Assembly (NCBI GenBank): GCA_035378845.1
Contig: DAOSUP010000007.1
Span: 1 to 64,000, forward strand
Length of the DNA: 64,000 bases
Direction: 5' to 3'
From: JAKOUL01 sp035378845
Lineage (GTDB): Bacteria > Dictyoglomota > Dictyoglomia > Dictyoglomales > Dictyoglomaceae
How positions within the stretch are numbered: position 1 is the stretch's first letter; every line of letters begins with the position of its first letter. The position numbers and the translations under genes were made by a program. Below the pieces are notes generated by a model. It saw only the letters and a list, made by a program, of their open reading frames with translations, was not told the DNA's origin and did no database searches. This document shows, piece after piece, positions 36,001-43,686 of the stretch.

Positions 36001-36133
36001 CAAGGACTACTTCTACACCTTCTTCTCTTAAAGCCTTGCAAGCTTGAGTTCCTGAATAATCAAACTCTGCTGCCTGCCCTATCACAATAGGACCCGAACC
36101 TATGACTAAAATTTTCTCATACTTTTTCTCCAA
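32969..36133 (-). CDS. carB: Carbamoyl-phosphate synthase large subunit
   Basis: A 1054-residue protein that makes carbamoyl phosphate from ammonia (delivered by CarA), bicarbonate and two ATP. Two homologous ATP-grasp halves are visible, each beginning with a GSGP(I)xIGQ-type motif (VIGSGPIVIGQAAEFDYSG near residue 10 and VIGSGPIRIGQGIEFDYC in the second half). The C-terminal allosteric domain is present but short. The start is a TTG at 36133 with AGGTGG six bases upstream. It follows carA by 14 bases and overlaps argH. Placement among arginine genes suggests the pool serves arginine synthesis, with pyrimidines possibly sharing it. Confidence 0.95.
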   Translation of the reverse strand: MEKKYEKILVIGSGPIVIGQAAEFDYSGTQACKALREEGVEVVLVNSNPATIMTDWEMADRIYIEPITVESISRILEKERPDGIIATLGGQTGLNLAMEIASSGVLDKVDIPLLGASLESISMAEDRELFRKRMGEIGEPVLSSVVVRSIDEGREAGREMGFPLVIRPAYTLGGTGGGVVETEEEFERALLKGLKLSPVSQVLLEKSVVGWKEIEFEVMRDRKGNVITICGMENVDPMGIHTGDSIVVAPTQTLNDIEYQMLRSASLKIISALKIEGGCNIQFALNPNSREYYVIEVNPRVSRSSALASKATGFPIARLTAKIALGRTLDEIRNPVTKETYAAFEPALDYVVVKIPKWAFEKFKVKERRLGTQMQATGEVMALGRTFEEALSKALRSLEVEAGLFDHRFSYFTDEEIKKYLKEADDRRLFLLAEGFRRGMGVDEAYELTKIDKFFLTKIYNLIKLSKEYNGKSLSEITPQELRRLKKIGLGDYDLSCFLNATKEEIFRFRRLHKIFPVYKIVDTCAAEFSAQSPYYYSTYEEENEAQKNPQRSVVVIGSGPIRIGQGIEFDYCTVHAVQAIREEGLVSVMINNNPETLSTDFDMSDRLYFEPLTAEDVTNIMEQEEPLGFISQFGGQTAINLLKNLTQRGFYLLGTSQKSIDLAEDREKFDRFLRGLNIPRPEGYYIRNLEEAREVINEIGFPVLLRPSYVLGGRAMIIVTNMEDLESYFKRRDIILPLWIDQFILGKETEVDLLCDGKEVFIPGVMEHIERAGVHSGDSTTVFPAYSLSKKVIDTIVDYSTKIALGLEVKGLLNIQYVVSKKDEKVYVLEANPRASRTVPYLSKILRLPLVRFATKIALGYSLKDLNLKPGLHPSPDYYAIKAPVFSFTKIKGAEIELGPEMRSTGEVMGIDYDWSKAIYKALLASGIKVPINGGRIFVTTYFEALWDTLIKKGYKLYSLEERDGFIKIEPKGDELTTLTSYNFDLVVAIGEKDKLWRRACFDVGIPCIVAEDMWNAIIKMLSEINGDIDYRAIQEFYKEEKWLSGKVVGQSL

Positions 36134-36147
36134 GAATGACCACCTCT

Positions 36148-37224
36148 CTATACAATAAGTCTATAAAACTCGTCAAATAAGAATCTTGTATCCAATGGAC
36201 CTGGTGATGCCTCTGGATGAAACTGTACTGCTATAATTGGTAGAGAGTTATGTTTTATTCCTTCCACAGTATTATCATTTAGGTTATAGTAATTTACCTC
36301 AAAACCGGAAGGTAAGGTGCTATCATTTATGGCATAGCTATGGTTTTGAGAAGTAATAAATACCCTCCCTGAATCTGTATTATAAACAGGATGGTTTGCA
36401 CCACGATGTCCAAATTTTAATTTATATGTCCTTCCCCCCACACTCAAGGCTAAAAGTAGAATCCCAAGACAAATACCTAATATAGGTTTCTCCATTTTTA
36501 AAATACTTCTTATCGTTTCTTGTACATAAGGAACATTAGAAGGATCCCCAGGTCCATTTGAGAGCAATATCCCATGAGGTTCGTAATTTTTTATATCTTC
36601 AAATGAGGTCCAAGCAGGAAAAACTTTTATTCTAAAATTATATTTTAAAAGCTCCCTTATAATTCCTCTTTTCACACCAAAATCAAGAAGTGCTATTCTT
36701 TTTTCTCCCTCAGGATTTATTTCGTAAGGCACCGTGGTAGTTATCCTTCTTACTAAGTCTAAATAATTGAAGTCATAATTTGCGAGTTTTTTTGCAAGGA
36801 CAAAGGGATCTTTTTCTTCAGTGGAGATTATAGCTTTCATAGTACCAAATTTCCTTATCTCTCTCACAATAGCTCTGGTATCCACATTATGAATCCCTAC
36901 AATTTTATTTTTGATTAAAAATTCAGAAAGGGTAAGCTCGCTATCCCAATGAAATTTATAGTCATTAAATTCTCTTGCTACAACTCCTGCACTATAAATT
37001 TTATTGCTTTCTAATCGTTCCATATCTATTCCATAATTTCCTATTAGTGGATAAGAAAAGACAATAATTTGATTAGTATATGATGGATCTGTCAGCTCCT
37101 GTGGATATCCAATCATACTGGTATTGAAGACAATTTCTCCTACTTTCTCCCCTTCATATCCAAAACTTTCACCTATATATGTATGCCCTGTTTCTAAGAC
37201 AAGAGTAGCCTCTTTATTCTGCAT
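36148..37224 (-). CDS. carA: Carbamoyl-phosphate synthase small subunit
   Basis: A 358-residue glutamine amidotransferase subunit that releases ammonia for CarB. The class I triad is C252 (GICLG), H336 and E338 (QFHPEASPGP). Oddly, the two residues after CLG are Ile-Leu (255-256), where CarA normally has His-Gln; that Gln helps bind glutamine in E. coli. I use the ATG at 37224, eight bases after GAGGAG, rather than the in-frame GTG at 37233, which abuts the ribosome-binding site. It overlaps argD by 11 bases. Confidence 0.93.
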   Translation of the reverse strand: MQNKEATLVLETGHTYIGESFGYEGEKVGEIVFNTSMIGYPQELTDPSYTNQIIVFSYPLIGNYGIDMERLESNKIYSAGVVAREFNDYKFHWDSELTLSEFLIKNKIVGIHNVDTRAIVREIRKFGTMKAIISTEEKDPFVLAKKLANYDFNYLDLVRRITTTVPYEINPEGEKRIALLDFGVKRGIIRELLKYNFRIKVFPAWTSFEDIKNYEPHGILLSNGPGDPSNVPYVQETIRSILKMEKPILGICLGILLLALSVGGRTYKLKFGHRGANHPVYNTDSGRVFITSQNHSYAINDSTLPSGFEVNYYNLNDNTVEGIKHNSLPIIAVQFHPEASPGPLDTRFLFDEFYRLIV

Positions 37225-38383
37225 AAGATTCACTCCTCTTTAAAAGGACTTCTTTAATCTTTTTAAGCCCAAAATCCAGCTCTTCTTTTGTTATAATCAG
37301 AGGAGGAAGAAGTCTTAATACATAATCTCCTGCAGAAAGGACTAAAACTCCATTTTCAATTAATTCTTCTATTACCTCTCTTACTTTTATTTTTAATTCT
37401 ATACCCCATATTAATCCTCTTCCTCTAATCTCCTTAATAATAGGGATCTCAGTTTTTAATTCACTAAGTTTTTTTTCTAAATAAACTCCTTTTTCTTTAA
37501 CATCCTTAAGAAATTCTTCTCTTCCAACTAAATCAAGTACTGCCATACCTGCTGCACATGCTACTAAATTTCCTCCCATTGTAGTACCATGAGCACCAGG
37601 ACCCATAGTACCGGCAATCTCCTTAGTAGTACAGACAGCACCTAAGGGTAATCCTCCTCCTAATGCTTTTGCAAGAAGAATCATATCTGCGTAAATTCCA
37701 TAGTATTCTTCTGCAAGGAAATATCCTGTCCTTCCTATACCAGTTTGTATCTCATCAAGGATAAGAAGTATTCCTTTTTCTTTTGTGATACTTCTTACCT
37801 CTTGTAAATACTCTTTATTTGCAGGATAAATCCCTCCCTCTCCTTGGATAGGTTCTAAAATCACAGCACATGTTTCTTCATCAATGGCTTTTTCAAGAGA
37901 GGAAATATCATTAAATGGCACATAGGTAAACCCAGGCACCATAGGTTCAAAGCCCTCTTGATATTTTCTTTGTCCTGTGGCAGAAAGAGAGCCATAAGTT
38001 CTACCATGGAAAGAATTTTCCATAGTTACAAACTTCCATCTTCTGCCGTTAAAAAATTTCCTTGCAGTTTTTATAGCAGCTTCTACTGCTTCGGTACCAC
38101 TATTAGTTAAAAAAAATGCCTCCCTTTTTGTAAGAGAGGCAAGTTTTTCAGTAATCTCTAACTGGGGCAGGTTATAAAACAGATTTGAGACATGTGAAAC
38201 CTTCTCTATCTGTGATTTTACATTCTTAATAATATCTGGATGAGCATGTCCTAATGCATTAACCCCAATACCACTGGTAAGATCTAAATATTTATTACCC
38301 TTATCATCAAAAAGCCAAACTCCTTCTCCTTTTACAAGAACAGGTTTAAATCTTTTATATACAGGGAAAAATCTATCTTCCAT
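37214..38383 (-). CDS. argD: Acetylornithine aminotransferase
   Basis: A 389-residue class III PLP aminotransferase that converts N-acetylglutamate semialdehyde to N-acetylornithine. The PLP-binding region LDEIQTGIGRTG (209-220) and the Schiff-base lysine K239 in LLAKALGGG are intact, as is NSGTEAVEAA (94-103). It lies between argJ and carA in the arginine operon. The nine-base gap to argJ and the overlap with carA imply translational coupling. Confidence 0.95.
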   Translation of the reverse strand: MEDRFFPVYKRFKPVLVKGEGVWLFDDKGNKYLDLTSGIGVNALGHAHPDIIKNVKSQIEKVSHVSNLFYNLPQLEITEKLASLTKREAFFLTNSGTEAVEAAIKTARKFFNGRRWKFVTMENSFHGRTYGSLSATGQRKYQEGFEPMVPGFTYVPFNDISSLEKAIDEETCAVILEPIQGEGGIYPANKEYLQEVRSITKEKGILLILDEIQTGIGRTGYFLAEEYYGIYADMILLAKALGGGLPLGAVCTTKEIAGTMGPGAHGTTMGGNLVACAAGMAVLDLVGREEFLKDVKEKGVYLEKKLSELKTEIPIIKEIRGRGLIWGIELKIKVREVIEELIENGVLVLSAGDYVLRLLPPLIITKEELDFGLKKIKEVLLKRSESYAE

Positions 38384-38392
38384 CTCATCACC

Positions 38393-39568
38393 TCATGTCC
38401 TATAATAGGCATTAATCTTCACATAATCTTCGGTTAAATCACACCCCCAGGAAACTGCCTTATATCTTCCTTCGTTTAATTTTACCCTTATCAAAATTTC
38501 CTCGCCTTTTAAATATTTTTTAACTTCCTGAGAATTATAACTTAAAGGTTCATTTTTTGCAAAAACTAAAAAATCTCCCAAATAAAGCTCTATCTTAGAT
38601 AAATCCAAAGGATACTCTGTCTGTCCCATACTTGCTAAGATCCTTCCCCAATTATCATCTCCACCAGCGAAAGCAGCTTTCACTAAGTTAGAAGTTATTA
38701 CAGATCTTGCCAACATCTTCGCCACCTTAAGACTTTTAGCTTTTTCTACACTTACATTAATAAGTCTCTTAGCACCTTCCCCATCTTTTGCAATCTTCTT
38801 AGCAAGATCTTGAGAAACCATATTAAGCCCTTTTTGAAATAATCTTAGAGGAACATCCTCTTCATATGTTGAAAATAAAAGCACTGTATCATTAGTACTG
38901 CTACAACCATCTATACTAACCTGATTAAAAGAGATATCCGCTGTCTTTTTCAAAGCTTTCATTAACTCTTCTCTTGGAAGTTTTGCATTAGTCCCAATAA
39001 ATGTAAGCATTGTAGCCATATTAGGATGAATCATCCCTGAACCTTTTGCCACCCCAGTAATAATTATATTATCTTTTTTTACTGATGTAATCTTAGGAGA
39101 AGTATCGGTAGTCATAATAGCTTCTGCTACTTCTCTTCCAGTACCTTTATCTAAACGCTTAAAAGCCTCTTCAATTCCATAAGATATCTTCTCTTTTTCC
39201 AAATAAGCTCCAATCTTTCCTGTGGATGCTATAAACACCAATTCTTTTTTTATTCCCAAATATTTTGCTACTTCTTCAGCCATAAACTCTGCATCTTTTA
39301 AGCCTCTCTCTCCTGTGCATGCATTGGCTTGTCCACTATTTATAATCACAGCTTGTATAAGACCATATTTTTCAAGATGCCTCTGAGAAATAATTACAGG
39401 CGCAGCTTTTACTGTATTTTTTGTAAACATAGCTACTGCAGATACAGGTTTTTCAAAAACAATAAGAGCAAGATCTAATTTATTATCTTCTTTTAGCCCG
39501 CAAGAGACCCCTGCTGCTTTTACTCTTTTTAAATCTGTTAATGTATGCTCACTAAAATTCCACTCCAT
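38393..39568 (-). CDS. argJ: Bifunctional ornithine acetyltransferase / N-acetylglutamate synthase
   Basis: A 391-residue ArgJ protein that recycles the acetyl group from acetylornithine to glutamate. It self-cleaves before a conserved Thr, visible as T186 in GSGMIHPNMATML; the new N-terminal Thr is the nucleophile. Because ArgJ recycles acetyl groups, no argE gene is required and none is seen. Whether it also starts the pathway from acetyl-CoA cannot be decided from sequence. It sits between argC and argD with short gaps. Confidence 0.95.
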   Translation of the reverse strand: MEWNFSEHTLTDLKRVKAAGVSCGLKEDNKLDLALIVFEKPVSAVAMFTKNTVKAAPVIISQRHLEKYGLIQAVIINSGQANACTGERGLKDAEFMAEEVAKYLGIKKELVFIASTGKIGAYLEKEKISYGIEEAFKRLDKGTGREVAEAIMTTDTSPKITSVKKDNIIITGVAKGSGMIHPNMATMLTFIGTNAKLPREELMKALKKTADISFNQVSIDGCSSTNDTVLLFSTYEEDVPLRLFQKGLNMVSQDLAKKIAKDGEGAKRLINVSVEKAKSLKVAKMLARSVITSNLVKAAFAGGDDNWGRILASMGQTEYPLDLSKIELYLGDFLVFAKNEPLSYNSQEVKKYLKGEEILIRVKLNEGRYKAVSWGCDLTEDYVKINAYYRT

Positions 39569-39588
39569 CTCCTCAAACCTTCCTTTAT

Positions 39589-40599
39589 TTATGGATATAG
39601 TGGTAAAAAGTCAATACCTTCTTCTTCAGAAAAGCCAAAAATAAGATTCATATTTTGAACTGCTTGCCCTGCAGCACCTTTTATAAGGTTATCAATAGCG
39701 ACAAAAACTACGGCATTCTCTGTATTCTTATCTACTTGGGCACTGATCATAACAAAATTACTACCCCTTACTTTTTTTATCTCCGGAGAATATCCTGGAG
39801 GAAGGATCTTTATAAAATATTCTCCTTTATATGTCTCTTTATAAAGCTCAAAAAGATCTTCAGAAGAGATACTATCTCTTAATGGAGCATAAATAGAAGC
39901 AAAAATTCCTCTAAAAGTTGGAAGAAGTTGAGGAATAAATAAAACCCTCAGATATCCAATCTCTTTCAAAATCTGCTCTATCTCAGGCTGATGTCTATGA
40001 TTTAGTATGGAATAAGCTTGAAAATTCTCTGCTATATTTCCATATATATTTTTATCAGAAGCCTTCCTACCCGAGCCAGAAATTCCTGATTTAGCATCTA
40101 TAATGGCTGATGCTAAAATCAAATTATTCTTTACTAAGGGATATAAGCCAAGAATAGAGGCAGTAGGATAACATCCTGGATTTGCTATAAACTTAGCTTT
40201 TTTAATTCTTTCTCTAAAGACTTCTGGAAGTCCATATTCCGTCTTTCCAATAAGCTCTGGGATTGGATGTTTTATTCCATAGACTCTCTCATAAACCTCT
40301 GGATTTTGAAATCTAAAGTCTGCACTAAGATCAATAAAGGTCTCAGGAATTTTCATCTCAGACAAAAATTTTGCAGCCTCTCCATTTTCAAGGGCAAAAA
40401 AGAATATATCAATCTCTTCTATAAAATCTTTATAAGCATCCCTTGAAAATATATTAATCTTTTTATCATTAAAAATATCTACACTTTTTAAATGGTCACT
40501 AAAAAGATATAATTTCTGCACTTTAGGATGCTTTACAAGAATTCTTGTTAATTCTTGTCCCGTATATCCAGATGCTCCCATAATTCCCACATTGATCAT
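39589..40599 (-). CDS. argC: N-acetyl-gamma-glutamyl-phosphate reductase
   Basis: A 336-residue NADPH-dependent reductase that converts N-acetylglutamyl phosphate to its semialdehyde. The nucleotide motif GASGYTGQEL (9-18) and the catalytic Cys in FIANPGCYPTASI (about residue 142) are clear. Its ATG overlaps the argG stop (ATGA). Its substrate needs argB (N-acetylglutamate kinase), which is not in the window. Confidence 0.95.
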   Translation of the reverse strand: MINVGIMGASGYTGQELTRILVKHPKVQKLYLFSDHLKSVDIFNDKKINIFSRDAYKDFIEEIDIFFFALENGEAAKFLSEMKIPETFIDLSADFRFQNPEVYERVYGIKHPIPELIGKTEYGLPEVFRERIKKAKFIANPGCYPTASILGLYPLVKNNLILASAIIDAKSGISGSGRKASDKNIYGNIAENFQAYSILNHRHQPEIEQILKEIGYLRVLFIPQLLPTFRGIFASIYAPLRDSISSEDLFELYKETYKGEYFIKILPPGYSPEIKKVRGSNFVMISAQVDKNTENAVVFVAIDNLIKGAAGQAVQNMNLIFGFSEEEGIDFLPLYP

Positions 40600-41780
40600 G
40601 ACTTCAATCCCTTCTTTGCATATAAATAATTAGGAAGTCCAAAAAGTTTTATAAAGCCTATAGCAGACTCTGTTGAGAATGTACTTCCTTTATCATAAGT
40701 AGCAAGATCGTGGTCATATAGAGAATAAGGAGATTCTCTTCCTACTATAAAGAAATTCCAAGGCTGAAGTTTTACTCTTACTTTACCTGTAACTCTTTCC
40801 TGAGTCTTATCCATGAAAGCTTGAATTGCCTCTCTCAGTGGATCAAACCATAATCCGTAGTAAACAAGTTCTACATATTTATCTTCAAGGGTTCTCTTAA
40901 AATGCAGAAGTTCCCTTGGGAATACTAAACTCTCAATAGCCTCATGAGCCTTTATTATTAAAACTGCTGCAGGAGCTTCATATATCTCTCTTGATTTAAT
41001 ACCTACCAACCTATTTTCAATATGGTCTATTCTCCCTATCCCATAAGCTCCCACAATACTATTCAGCTCTTCAATTATCTTTACAGTGGATTTCCTAATC
41101 CCATTTAATTCTACTAAGACTCCTTCTTCAAAGCTGAGTTCAATATAACTTGGCTCTTCTTTCTTTAATTTTGTCAATTCAAAAATCTCCTCAGGAGGTT
41201 CCTGCCAAGGATCTTCTAAAATTCCACCTTCTATACTTTTTCCCCAGAGATTCTCATCTATACTAAATGGATTCTTCTTTGAAACAGGTATAGGAATATC
41301 ATTCTCAACTGCATATTCCATTTCTTCTTCCCTGGAAAAATTCCATTCTCTAACAGGAGCAATAATCTCAAGATCTGGAGCTATAGCTTTCACTCCCAGA
41401 TCTATTCTTACTTGATCGTTGCCTTTCCCTGTACATCCATGAGCCACATATTTTGCCCCATTTTCTTTTGCAATCTTAGCTAAGTACTTTGCAATAAGAG
41501 GTCTTGAAAGAGCAGTAGCAAGGGGATAGGCTCTCTCATACATAGCATTAGCCTTTATAGCAGGGCTCACATAATCTTTAACAAATTCATCTTTTAAATC
41601 TAAAACATAAGCTTTTTCAACTCCAAGATCTTCAGCTTTCTTTTTAATCTCATTCAGATTAATACCCTGCCCAATATCTACAGTAAGGGTTATAACAGAT
41701 AATGAATATTTTTGCATAAGCCATTTTATAGCGACAGAAGTATCTAATCCCCCAGAATAAGCGAGAACAGCCTTTTCCAT
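40596..41780 (-). CDS. argG: Argininosuccinate synthase
   Basis: A 394-residue ATP-dependent ligase joining citrulline and aspartate. The N-terminal PP-loop AYSGGLDTSV (8-17) and the inner motif AHGCTGKGNDQVR are present. I start at the ATG at 41780, preceded by AGGAGGCAATCAG; the six-codon longer reading includes that ribosome-binding site. It is the first gene of the arginine operon, and its stop overlaps the argC start. The upstream region holds an extended -10 and a long AT-rich palindrome shared with the divergent FHA gene. Confidence 0.95.
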   Translation of the reverse strand: MEKAVLAYSGGLDTSVAIKWLMQKYSLSVITLTVDIGQGINLNEIKKKAEDLGVEKAYVLDLKDEFVKDYVSPAIKANAMYERAYPLATALSRPLIAKYLAKIAKENGAKYVAHGCTGKGNDQVRIDLGVKAIAPDLEIIAPVREWNFSREEEMEYAVENDIPIPVSKKNPFSIDENLWGKSIEGGILEDPWQEPPEEIFELTKLKKEEPSYIELSFEEGVLVELNGIRKSTVKIIEELNSIVGAYGIGRIDHIENRLVGIKSREIYEAPAAVLIIKAHEAIESLVFPRELLHFKRTLEDKYVELVYYGLWFDPLREAIQAFMDKTQERVTGKVRVKLQPWNFFIVGRESPYSLYDHDLATYDKGSTFSTESAIGFIKLFGLPNYLYAKKGLKS

Positions 41781-41810
41781 CTGATTGCCTCCTATCAATA
41801 AATTTGAAGA

Positions 41811-41819
41811 ATTATATCA
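41811..41819 (-). promoter_or_regulatory. Extended -10 of the arginine operon
   Basis: TGATATAAT on the minus strand is an extended -10 about 30 bases before the argG ATG, with no good -35. It is probably the operon promoter. Confidence 0.5.
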
Positions 41820-41840
41820 TAAAAATGGAAAAAAATACAA

Positions 41841-41859
41841 AATTAAATTAAATTTAATT
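41841..41859. repeat. AT-only palindrome between argG and the FHA gene
   Basis: AATTAAATTAAATTTAATT is a perfect 9-1-9 inverted repeat. It lies just upstream of the argG -35 region and over the -35 region of the FHA promoter. It might be an operator, for example for an ArgR-like protein, but lacks the G/C positions of known ARG boxes. Confidence 0.35.
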
Positions 41860-41872
41860 CAAAGTATGTTTT

Positions 41873-41881
41873 TGGTATAAT
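41873..41881 (+). promoter_or_regulatory. Extended -10 of the FHA gene
   Basis: TGGTATAAT predicts a start near 41888. This is downstream of an in-frame ATG at 41887 and supports translation from the ATG at 41920. Confidence 0.55.
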
Positions 41882-41919
41882 GGAAAATGAATTTTAAAGT
41901 AAGGGGAGGAGAACTTTTT

Positions 41920-42381
41920 ATGAGCACTTTAATATCTATTCTTTTAGCACTTTTTATAATCTTATTATGTGTGGATATTTATTTACGAACAGCTAAGAAA
42001 GAGAAAAAAGATGTCTTAAAAATGGAGAGATTTGAATCCATCCAAAATCCTTCAAATACTATAAAGTTAGAAGCAGAGATTACTCCATTAAACTGGGCTT
42101 ACTTAATTGTAAGACATGGGGGAGAACGAGGAAAGGACTTCAAAATAATTAAAAATGAAACCACCATAGGCAGAGAACCTGAAAATGATATTACCCTTAT
42201 TCATCCTACAGTATCAAGGTTTCACGCAAAGATCATTCAAAACGATGGTAAATATTTTATAGAAGATATAAATAGTGCTAACGGAACGTTAGTAAACGGA
42301 ATTAAAGTTGCCCGTGAACTACTTCATGATGGGGATATTATTCAAGTTGGAGATGTAGTTTTGGTATTTAAATGTCTCTAA
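41920..42381 (+). CDS. Membrane-anchored FHA domain protein
   Basis: A 153-residue protein with one N-terminal transmembrane helix (about 2-22), a linker, and a C-terminal forkhead-associated domain. The phospho-threonine site motifs are TIGREPEND, VSRFHAKI and ANGTLVNG. FHA domains bind phosphothreonine peptides made by Ser/Thr kinases. The start at 41920 is chosen for AGGGGAGGAG upstream; the longer reading starts at or before the predicted transcript start. Its stop overlaps by four bases with the convergent Ser/Thr kinase gene, which suggests a kinase-receptor pair. Confidence 0.85.
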   Translation: MSTLISILLALFIILLCVDIYLRTAKKEKKDVLKMERFESIQNPSNTIKLEAEITPLNWAYLIVRHGGERGKDFKIIKNETTIGREPENDITLIHPTVSRFHAKIIQNDGKYFIEDINSANGTLVNGIKVARELLHDGDIIQVGDVVLVFKCL

Positions 42382-43571
42382 TTTGAGTCTTGTTTGTCTC
42401 TTTTAATAATAGTATCTTCTAAAATAATCTTCTCTTTTTCATAAGGATGAAGAGGATAGCCTCTTTTTAAGTCATCTAAAAGCTCTTCAGGAGTTTGATA
42501 CCTGAATTCAGGAAATCTTGCAGTCATTTTTTCAATAATCTTTGCAATACCTTCAGGAATATTGGGATTGATACTCCTTATGTCAGGAAGATCTTCTTGA
42601 TACCTTTTCAGCATTAAGGATATAGTAGTATCTTCTGCATAAGGGAGGATACCTGTAAGAGTTTCATAAAAGACAATACCCAATGAAAAGATATCCGATC
42701 TAATATCCACTTTTTTACCTTCCAGCTGTTCGGGAGATGCATATTGAGGTGTACCCATAAATACTCCTGTTTGAGTAAGAGTAGAAGTTCCTCCTATTCT
42801 TGCAATACCAAAATCCATAAGCTTTACATTGCCTTCATTAGTTATCATAATATTCTGAGGTTTTATATCCCTATGTACAATATCTTTAGAGTTTGCATAA
42901 GACAAAGCCTCAACTACTTTTTTAATAACCTCTGTAACAAATGGGACAGGGAGAGGACCTTTCTCTTCTAATATCTTCTTTAAATCCTTTCCCGATACAT
43001 ACTCCATAACCATAAAAAGATAATCTTCCTCTTTCCCATGATCTAAAACTTTAACAATATTAGAATGATCCAAAATTTTACAAGTTTCAATCTCTCTAAT
43101 AAATCTTGCTATAATCTCTTTATCTTCTGAATATTGAGGATGAAGTATCTTGATAGCAACCTCCTTTTTTGTAGGAAGATCTAACGCAAGATATACTGTA
43201 GCCATTCCTCCAGATCCAAGTTTTTTAAGTATCTTATAACGTTTCTTTATTACCATTCCCTCTAATCTTTGCTTAGGAATTACATTCTGATATATAAGAT
43301 TTCCTACAAAACCCAAAAACAGCCCTAAGGAAGGAGAGATAAAAGGTAAGATTAAATTTTGAGTAAAAGCAAAATATGAGCCTCCTAAATAACTTAGCAT
43401 AAAAAATATGGTTATGAAAATGTTAAAGATTAATTTTTTCCCTAAGATTATTCCTATTAAAAAAACAGAAAGGAAATTAATTATCATTACAAATGGATAA
43501 GGAAGATCCATAATAAAATTACTATTAATCAAGTTGTTTAATATATTTGCATGCACCTCTACTCCTGGCAT
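42378..43571 (-). CDS. Ser/Thr protein kinase, C-terminal part of a frameshifted CHASE2-kinase
   Basis: The ORF starting at 43571 (397 residues) begins inside the end of a CHASE2 domain (MPGVEVHANIL). It continues with three membrane helices (about 20-95) and a complete Hanks-type kinase: GSGGMATVYLA glycine loop, invariant Lys in VAIKIL, HRDIKPQNIM catalytic loop and DFGIARIG. The same frame is open back to about 43697 and encodes KIVFIGATSP-like CHASE2 sequence, joining the ORF at 43687-44382 if one base of an A10 run is skipped. Alone it would lack the sensor. It overlaps the FHA gene tail to tail by four bases. Confidence 0.8.
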   Translation of the reverse strand: MPGVEVHANILNNLINSNFIMDLPYPFVMIINFLSVFLIGIILGKKLIFNIFITIFFMLSYLGGSYFAFTQNLILPFISPSLGLFLGFVGNLIYQNVIPKQRLEGMVIKKRYKILKKLGSGGMATVYLALDLPTKKEVAIKILHPQYSEDKEIIARFIREIETCKILDHSNIVKVLDHGKEEDYLFMVMEYVSGKDLKKILEEKGPLPVPFVTEVIKKVVEALSYANSKDIVHRDIKPQNIMITNEGNVKLMDFGIARIGGTSTLTQTGVFMGTPQYASPEQLEGKKVDIRSDIFSLGIVFYETLTGILPYAEDTTISLMLKRYQEDLPDIRSINPNIPEGIAKIIEKMTARFPEFRYQTPEELLDDLKRGYPLHPYEKEKIILEDTIIKRDKQDSN

Positions 43572-43686
43572 ATAAGAGTAAGAGATATTGCCATTTGCTA
43601 CCCTATATCCTGAAAAGGGATGAAGAAATATATCTTTTAAAACAGGAGAAGTTGCTCCAATAAATACAATTTTATCTTTAAAAGTT

